Below, in pieces: positions 4,039-6,056 of a stretch of DNA of 6,056 bases (the stretch's first letter is position 1; each line of letters opens with the position of its first letter). Both the position numbers and the translations under genes were made by a program. Origin of the DNA: Candidatus Fermentibacteraceae bacterium. GTDB taxonomy: Bacteria > Fermentibacterota > Fermentibacteria > Fermentibacterales > JCC-6. The stretch lies in assembly GCA_030596465.1 (NCBI GenBank), contig JAUVJW010000131.1, forward strand, positions 1 through 6,056. The letters run 5' to 3'. The notes under the pieces were generated by a model. It made no database searches. It was not told where the DNA came from and was given only the letters and a program-made list of their open reading frames with translations.

Positions 4039-5541
4039 GTGAATCGTTTTGCAGTTATTTCACCGCCAGTTATCACACCTTCAGAAGTCCCCGCAGGTGC
4101 ATTCATGCTTGCCGGTGGCCTTGCTGCCCGGGGTATTGAAGCACCAATCCACGACCTGTCTCTGGGTTTCTTCAGGTGGCTGTTCCTTGAGCATGCTCCC
4201 ACGGCGGGTTTTGCCAACTGCACTCCATCCCTGGAATACCTGATCTCACCTGGAACAGAGTTCTACGACCCCCACAAACACAGAAGCGTCTGCGGAGTTC
4301 TACAATCAGTTCTCAAGGCGTACAAAAAGAATTTTCCAGGCTGGCAACTTTCACTTATGGACAGTGTGCCTCCCGGTATTGCACATTCTACCGCAGATCT
4401 GATCTCTCTGGCTAAAAGCGGTTCAACTCCCTTCAGCAGGTATTTTCGCCTCTGGCTGAAACAAAACAGCGGTACATTTGACCATGGACTTATTTCACTG
4501 GCATATCTTTCCCAGCTACCGGCAGCAGTAGAAATTGCCTGGCTTCTTGAGGAATCCGGAATACGGGTAACTGTTGGCGGTTCTCTGGCTTCGGCATTGA
4601 ATGATACTGGAAGCGGTATAAAACTTCTGAAAGGCTGTTTCAGAAAAGTGACACTTGATGATGGAAGATCCATCGTCGGAGAGGATCAACCATTTCTCTC
4701 AAAGATTGAATGGCCTGTATTCGCAAACAATTGGAAATACTTCAGCTCCAGGCCGGTAATCCCCTTCCCTCTTACCACAGGCTGTACCTGGAATAAGTGT
4801 CTTTTCTGTCCGGACAGAGATAAACCCTACATGGATATCTCTGTAAAGAATCTTGAACGCATCCTTGCCGGAGGTCCGGAGAACCCGGTGATCCACCTCA
4901 TTGATTCGGCAATACCGGTTAAGACAATTGAGGATATGCTACCGCTGTTCAGAGAAAAAACTTCCGGTTTCTACGGTTTTGCAAGGCCTCAGGGAGACTG
5001 GTTGAGAGACGGCCTTCTGGAAAAAATGACGGACTCGGGATGTCTTATGCTGCAGACAGGAGCCGAAAGCGGAAGCAGTGGCATTCTTCAGCGGTTCATG
5101 AAGGGATTCTCTCCCGATACCGCAGAGAAAGTCATCACGAAAATATCAGACTCCGGCATGAGGAATTATGTATACCTTCTTTTCGGCCTTCCCGGCGAGA
5201 CGGAGAAAGACAGAGAATTGACACTTGCCATGGTAAGAAGGTTGAAGGGAAAAATTGATTACATGAACCTGTCGGTTTTCAACCTTCCGGAAAAATGCGA
5301 ATTGACCGACAGAGCGGCAGAGTTTGGAATAATACCGGGAGAATACGACAGCGATGCTTCTGTGCTACGGTTTTATCGTCCATTCCAGAGCATTGATGGA
5401 TCAGATCCCAGAAAAGAAGCCAGAGAATTTATCAAGAATGTTTTCAAGCCGGATCCGGCTGTGATCCCTGTACTTCAATCCACTCCCAGGTGGTTCCGTG
5501 CCGGGCACATGGCTCTGATGAAGAAAACCCCTCTACTTTGA
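4039..5541 (+). CDS. Radical SAM protein with a B12-binding-like N-terminal region
   Basis: The 500-residue protein starts at GTG. Residues 1-230 resemble the cobalamin-binding-type region of this superfamily: an opening VISPPVITPSEVPAGAFMLA, and later a beta-alpha-beta unit ending in IRVTVGGS (about 175-182). The DxHxxG cobalt-ligand motif is not seen, as in many relatives, so cobalamin binding is not proven. The radical SAM core begins with TTGCTWNKCLFCPD; Cys249, Cys254 and Cys257 (CX4CX2C) should hold the [4Fe-4S] cluster that cleaves S-adenosylmethionine. The core continues through LQTGAESGSSGILQRF (about 338-353) and LLFGLPGETEKD (380-391), both typical of the Elp3/MiaB-like fold. The C-terminal 70 residues are unassigned. 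No signal peptide or membrane segment is seen, so it is cytoplasmic. The substrate is unknown; methylation or a rearrangement would fit the family. It is divergent from the operon and overlaps the next gene tail-to-tail. Confidence 0.88.
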   Translation: MNRFAVISPPVITPSEVPAGAFMLAGGLAARGIEAPIHDLSLGFFRWLFLEHAPTAGFANCTPSLEYLISPGTEFYDPHKHRSVCGVLQSVLKAYKKNFPGWQLSLMDSVPPGIAHSTADLISLAKSGSTPFSRYFRLWLKQNSGTFDHGLISLAYLSQLPAAVEIAWLLEESGIRVTVGGSLASALNDTGSGIKLLKGCFRKVTLDDGRSIVGEDQPFLSKIEWPVFANNWKYFSSRPVIPFPLTTGCTWNKCLFCPDRDKPYMDISVKNLERILAGGPENPVIHLIDSAIPVKTIEDMLPLFREKTSGFYGFARPQGDWLRDGLLEKMTDSGCLMLQTGAESGSSGILQRFMKGFSPDTAEKVITKISDSGMRNYVYLLFGLPGETEKDRELTLAMVRRLKGKIDYMNLSVFNLPEKCELTDRAAEFGIIPGEYDSDASVLRFYRPFQSIDGSDPRKEAREFIKNVFKPDPAVIPVLQSTPRWFRAGHMALMKKTPLL

Positions 5542-6056
5542 TCTTGTTAGCTTTCGCGCAGCAAACACCACTGCGCCGGAAACAATAATGCAGGCCAGAT
5601 TGAGCGCAAACAGAGAAAGTCCCCCCTGCCATCCTGAATATTTTCCTCCCCAGAGAAGTCCAGCTGTCACCAGTGGCGGCATAAGTGCCACGGCTACCAT
5701 TACCCCGATAAGTGTTGATGAGCCGCCTGTGCAGAGAGCAATAGCGCCTGCCGCCCCGGAAGCCAGAGCAAGAACAATATCTGAAGGCCCGGCCTGTATT
5801 CTTGCTGTAATCTCTGAAAGAGTCGGATCAACCGTCAAAAGCATCCCCAGTACAGCGGAGAAAACAAAGGCAATTACACTGCGAATGGTCATCTCCCGCA
5901 GTGAAAGACCGAAGAGTTTTCTGTCGAAATGCACCAGACTCAGCGACAATCCAACACTGGGTCCAAGAAGCGGTGCTATTACCATGGCTCCAATGAGTAT
6001 TGTCGCGCTGTTTCTGTAAAGACCCGCCGCGGCAACCACAGCCGAAAGAAAAGTCA
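5533..6056 (-). CDS. DUF389-family membrane protein, N-terminal part beyond the right edge
   Basis: The visible 173 codons run from the right edge (TFLSAVVAAAGLYRNSATIL) to a TAG at 5535-5533. The frame is already open at the edge, so the GTG at 6039 is an internal Val codon and not a start. Two conserved DUF389 segments are clear: IGAMVIAPLLGPSVGL, and SGAAGAIALCTGGSSTLIG followed by VMVAVALMPPLVTAGL. Four to five membrane helices are visible. Full family members are usually 300 residues or more, so roughly the first half is missing. The molecular function of DUF389 (TIGR00341-type) proteins is not established; transport is a guess. The C-terminus ends ARKLTRSK, probably cytoplasmic. Its last 9 bases overlap the end of the convergent radical SAM gene. 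Confidence 0.88.
   Translation of the reverse strand, partial: TFLSAVVAAAGLYRNSATILIGAMVIAPLLGPSVGLSLSLVHFDRKLFGLSLREMTIRSVIAFVFSAVLGMLLTVDPTLSEITARIQAGPSDIVLALASGAAGAIALCTGGSSTLIGVMVAVALMPPLVTAGLLWGGKYSGWQGGLSLFALNLACIIVSGAVVFAARKLTRSK

Overview
The window looks like chromosomal DNA from an uncultured Gram-negative-type bacterium. Base composition is balanced, Shine-Dalgarno sites are strong, and GTG and TTG starts are used alongside ATG. A decayed fragment resembles the C-terminal FlgD-like/Por-secretion sorting domains that are abundant in the Fibrobacteres-Chlorobi-Bacteroidetes group and in related candidate phyla such as Fermentibacteria-like lineages. That placement is inference; no marker gene is present. 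No tRNA, rRNA, CRISPR array, transposase or phage gene was seen.

Layout. (1) Bases 1-91 (-) are the 5' end of an unidentified gene leaving the left edge. Upstream of it is a sigma70-type promoter (TTGACA-N17-TAGTAT, 167-195, -) and a leader that can fold into three consecutive hairpins, the last one partly covering the ribosome binding site. The rest of the non-coding stretch 92-482 holds a three-copy imperfect CCGG-rich repeat and several inverted repeats. (2) 483-962 (+) encodes a small protein with a hydrophobic N-terminus and a C-terminal membrane anchor, probably starting at TTG. (3) 1008-1151 (+) is a start-less remnant of a secretion-sorting domain. (4) 3981-1200 (-) is a tight three-gene operon: an exported transglutaminase-fold protein that seems to lack its catalytic triad, a PAP2 lipid phosphatase fused in one chain to an alpha/beta hydrolase, and an 88-residue helical protein. 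Both junctions are 4-base stop/start overlaps (GTGA, ATGA). (5) 4039-5541 (+), divergent from the operon, is a radical SAM protein of the B12-binding-like architecture. (6) 6056-5533 (-) is the C-terminal part of a DUF389 membrane protein that overlaps the radical SAM gene tail-to-tail by 9 bases.

How the genes may work together. The operon suggests a cell-envelope module: an exported, probably non-catalytic binding protein, a membrane phosphatase acting on lipid (pyro)phosphates with an attached serine hydrolase, and a small soluble partner. The divergent radical SAM gene may be co-regulated from the 57-base gap, but no direct link to the operon can be shown. The most unusual items are the PAP2-hydrolase fusion, the apparently inactive transglutaminase domain next to it, and the repeat- and hairpin-rich leader at 94-308.
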